Positions 22,018 through 23,013 of a stretch of DNA of 23,013 nt are shown here, piece after piece. The notes below the pieces were generated by a model. The model had not been told where the DNA came from. It worked only from the letters and a program-made list of their open reading frames with translations, and did no database searches. The stretch's first letter is position 1; each line of letters begins with the position of its first letter. Origin of the DNA: CAYPKW01 sp964411425 (GTDB taxonomy: Bacteria; Pseudomonadota; Alphaproteobacteria; Dongiales; Dongiaceae); the NCBI GenBank assembly GCA_964411425.1, contig CAYPKW010000036.1, positions 1-23,013 of the forward strand. The letters are read 5' to 3'. Both the position numbers and the translations under genes were made by a program.

Positions 22018-22910
22018 GCGAGCCCGAGGCGACACCGAAGCCGACGACCGCGCCGGAGGATTTCCTCGCCGGCCTGCGCGGCTGGCTCAAGGGCCTGCGC
22101 CGGCGCGACGGCGAACCCTCGCTGCGCCACGCCATCGAGGAATTGATCGAGGAGAGCGAGGCCGACGCCGACACCGCGGTTGGCCGCGAAGGCGGGCTGC
22201 TGCTCAACATCCTCAAGTTCGGCGACGTGACGGCGCGCGACATCATGGTGCCGCGGGCCGACATCGTCGCCGCGCCCATCGACATCGCGATGAACGAACT
22301 GGTGAAATTGCTCGCCGGCCAGGGCCACTCGCGCCTGCCGATCTTCCGCGATGGCTTGGACGACGTGGCCGGCATGGTGCATATCAAGGACGTGCTCGCC
22401 TGCCTCGCCGGCGAGCGCCGCTTCGAGCTGCCCGCCATCCTGCGCGAGGTGCTGTTCGTCGTCCCCTCGATGCGCGCCTTCGACCTCTTGCTGCAAATGC
22501 GCCTGTCGCGCGTGCACATGGCGCTGGTGGTGGACGAGTTCGGCGGCACCGACGGGCTGGTCACCATCGAGGACGTGGTCGAAGAGATCGTCGGCGAGAT
22601 CGAGGACGAGCACGACGTGGCCGGCCGGCCGAAGCTCGTCCGGCGCCCCGACGGCACCATCGTCGCCGACGCGCGCACCACCATCGAGGAGTTCGAATCC
22701 GAGGTGGTTCCGCTGCTGACGGCGGCGGAGCGGGAGCAGGACATCGATACCCTGGGCGGCCTCGTCGTCATGCTCATGGGGCGCGTGCCGAGCCGGGGCG
22801 AGCTCATCGCGCACGGCTCCGGCGTCTCGTTCGAGGTCTTGGACGCCGACCCCAGGCGGGTGAAGCGGTTGAGGGTGCGCAACCTGCCGTCGCCCGCCGC
22901 CGATGTTTAA
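22014..22910 (+). CDS. CorC/TlyC-type CBS-domain protein (hemolysin family)
   Basis: The product is 298 residues and soluble. A charged N-terminal helix region (LRHAIEELIEESEAD) precedes a pair of CBS domains covering roughly residues 75-200: DIMVPRADIVAAP at the start of the first and VPSMRAFDLLLQMR, VVDEFGGTDGLVTIEDVVEEIVGEI in the second. A CorC/HlyC C-terminal domain follows (SFEVLDADPRRVKRLRVR near the end). Unlike full-length members it lacks the DUF21 membrane domain, as in E. coli CorC, which is implicated in magnesium/cobalt handling. The 'hemolysin' name is historical and should not be taken literally. Last gene of the miaB-phoH-ybeY-corC run. The TAA stop is followed directly by a GAGCCTGTT sequence where lnt would normally begin. 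Confidence 0.93.
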   Translation: MSEPEATPKPTTAPEDFLAGLRGWLKGLRRRDGEPSLRHAIEELIEESEADADTAVGREGGLLLNILKFGDVTARDIMVPRADIVAAPIDIAMNELVKLLAGQGHSRLPIFRDGLDDVAGMVHIKDVLACLAGERRFELPAILREVLFVVPSMRAFDLLLQMRLSRVHMALVVDEFGGTDGLVTIEDVVEEIVGEIEDEHDVAGRPKLVRRPDGTIVADARTTIEEFESEVVPLLTAAEREQDIDTLGGLVVMLMGRVPSRGELIAHGSGVSFEVLDADPRRVKRLRVRNLPSPAADV

Positions 22911-23013
22911 GAGCCTGTTTCGGAACTCGTCATGGCCGCGACGCGAGCGAATTTGGCCGAGGCGCAGGAGCCGCGAGGAAGCCGATCTCGCCGATCGGCG
23001 ACGAAGCGGCGAC
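22911..23013. other. Noncoding tail after corC, possible edge of a repeat or mobile element
   Basis: These 103 bases do not begin an lnt-like protein. They open with GAGCCTGTTTCGGAACTC, which looks like a transposon or MITE terminal sequence and sits next to TTAA. They contain a perfect 12-bp palindrome CGCCGATCGGCG at 22989-23000. The other end, if there is one, lies beyond the window, so the identity cannot be settled here. Confidence 0.35.

Noticed and set aside
22014..22910. Hemolysin/toxin interpretation of the CBS-domain gene
   Set aside because: The name is historical; domain content (CBS pair plus CorC_HlyC) and the ybeY context indicate a CorC-type housekeeping protein.

Overview
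This is a gene-dense, very GC-rich chromosomal window. It looks like an alphaproteobacterium, most likely of the Rhodospirillales type. The evidence is the set of protein families (alpha-type Fur without the CxxC zinc site, MucR/Ros regulator, GlnD, DUF2333, the TauE/TIGR02186 pair, OlsB/OlsA) and the block order tsaB-rimI-mucR-fur-olsBA-miaB-phoH-ybeY-corC, which from general knowledge recalls that order. I see no tRNA, rRNA, CRISPR array, transposase or phage gene. Apart from a few short sites, the window is core housekeeping DNA. I did not find a convincing undescribed multi-gene system.

Layout. Positions 1-1465: 3' two-thirds of mutS, cut by the window edge. 1462-1986 (minus): a small predicted lipoprotein of unknown family. 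2075-8450: glnD, murJ, trpS and a DUF2333 membrane protein, all plus strand. 8579-10742: a tight unit of a TauE/SafE-type exporter, a TIGR02186 membrane-anchored periplasmic protein and a universal stress protein. 10764-11987 (minus): a class III nucleotide cyclase. 12137-14380: an Nfu-type Fe-S scaffold, a Bax-like glucosaminidase and a RutE-type nitroreductase. 14390-14938 (minus): a VanX/DdpX-type D-Ala-D-Ala dipeptidase. 14958-16156: tsaB and rimI overlapping by 4 bases. 16353-19029: mucR, fur, olsB, olsA. 19127-22910: miaB, phoH, ybeY and a corC/tlyC gene, the last three tightly packed. 22911-23013: sequence that does not begin the gene expected next (lnt) and may be the edge of a repeat.

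How the genes work together. The themes are nitrogen status (GlnD), cell wall and envelope (MurJ, Bax-like, dipeptidase, ornithine-lipid enzymes), tRNA and ribosome quality (TrpS, TsaB, MiaB, YbeY, RimI), and iron and Fe-S (Fur, Nfu, MiaB). fur is only 21 bases ahead of olsB, so iron regulation and phosphate-free lipid synthesis may share a transcript.

The most notable observations are an exact 27-bp in-frame tandem duplication inside fur that lengthens its DNA-binding wing by nine residues, a 39-bp tandem duplication in the divergent cyclase/nfu control region, an AT-rich mucR leader with an inverted repeat at a predicted start site, and a shared TAAGAGCCTGTT sequence beginning at the stop codons of olsA and corC.
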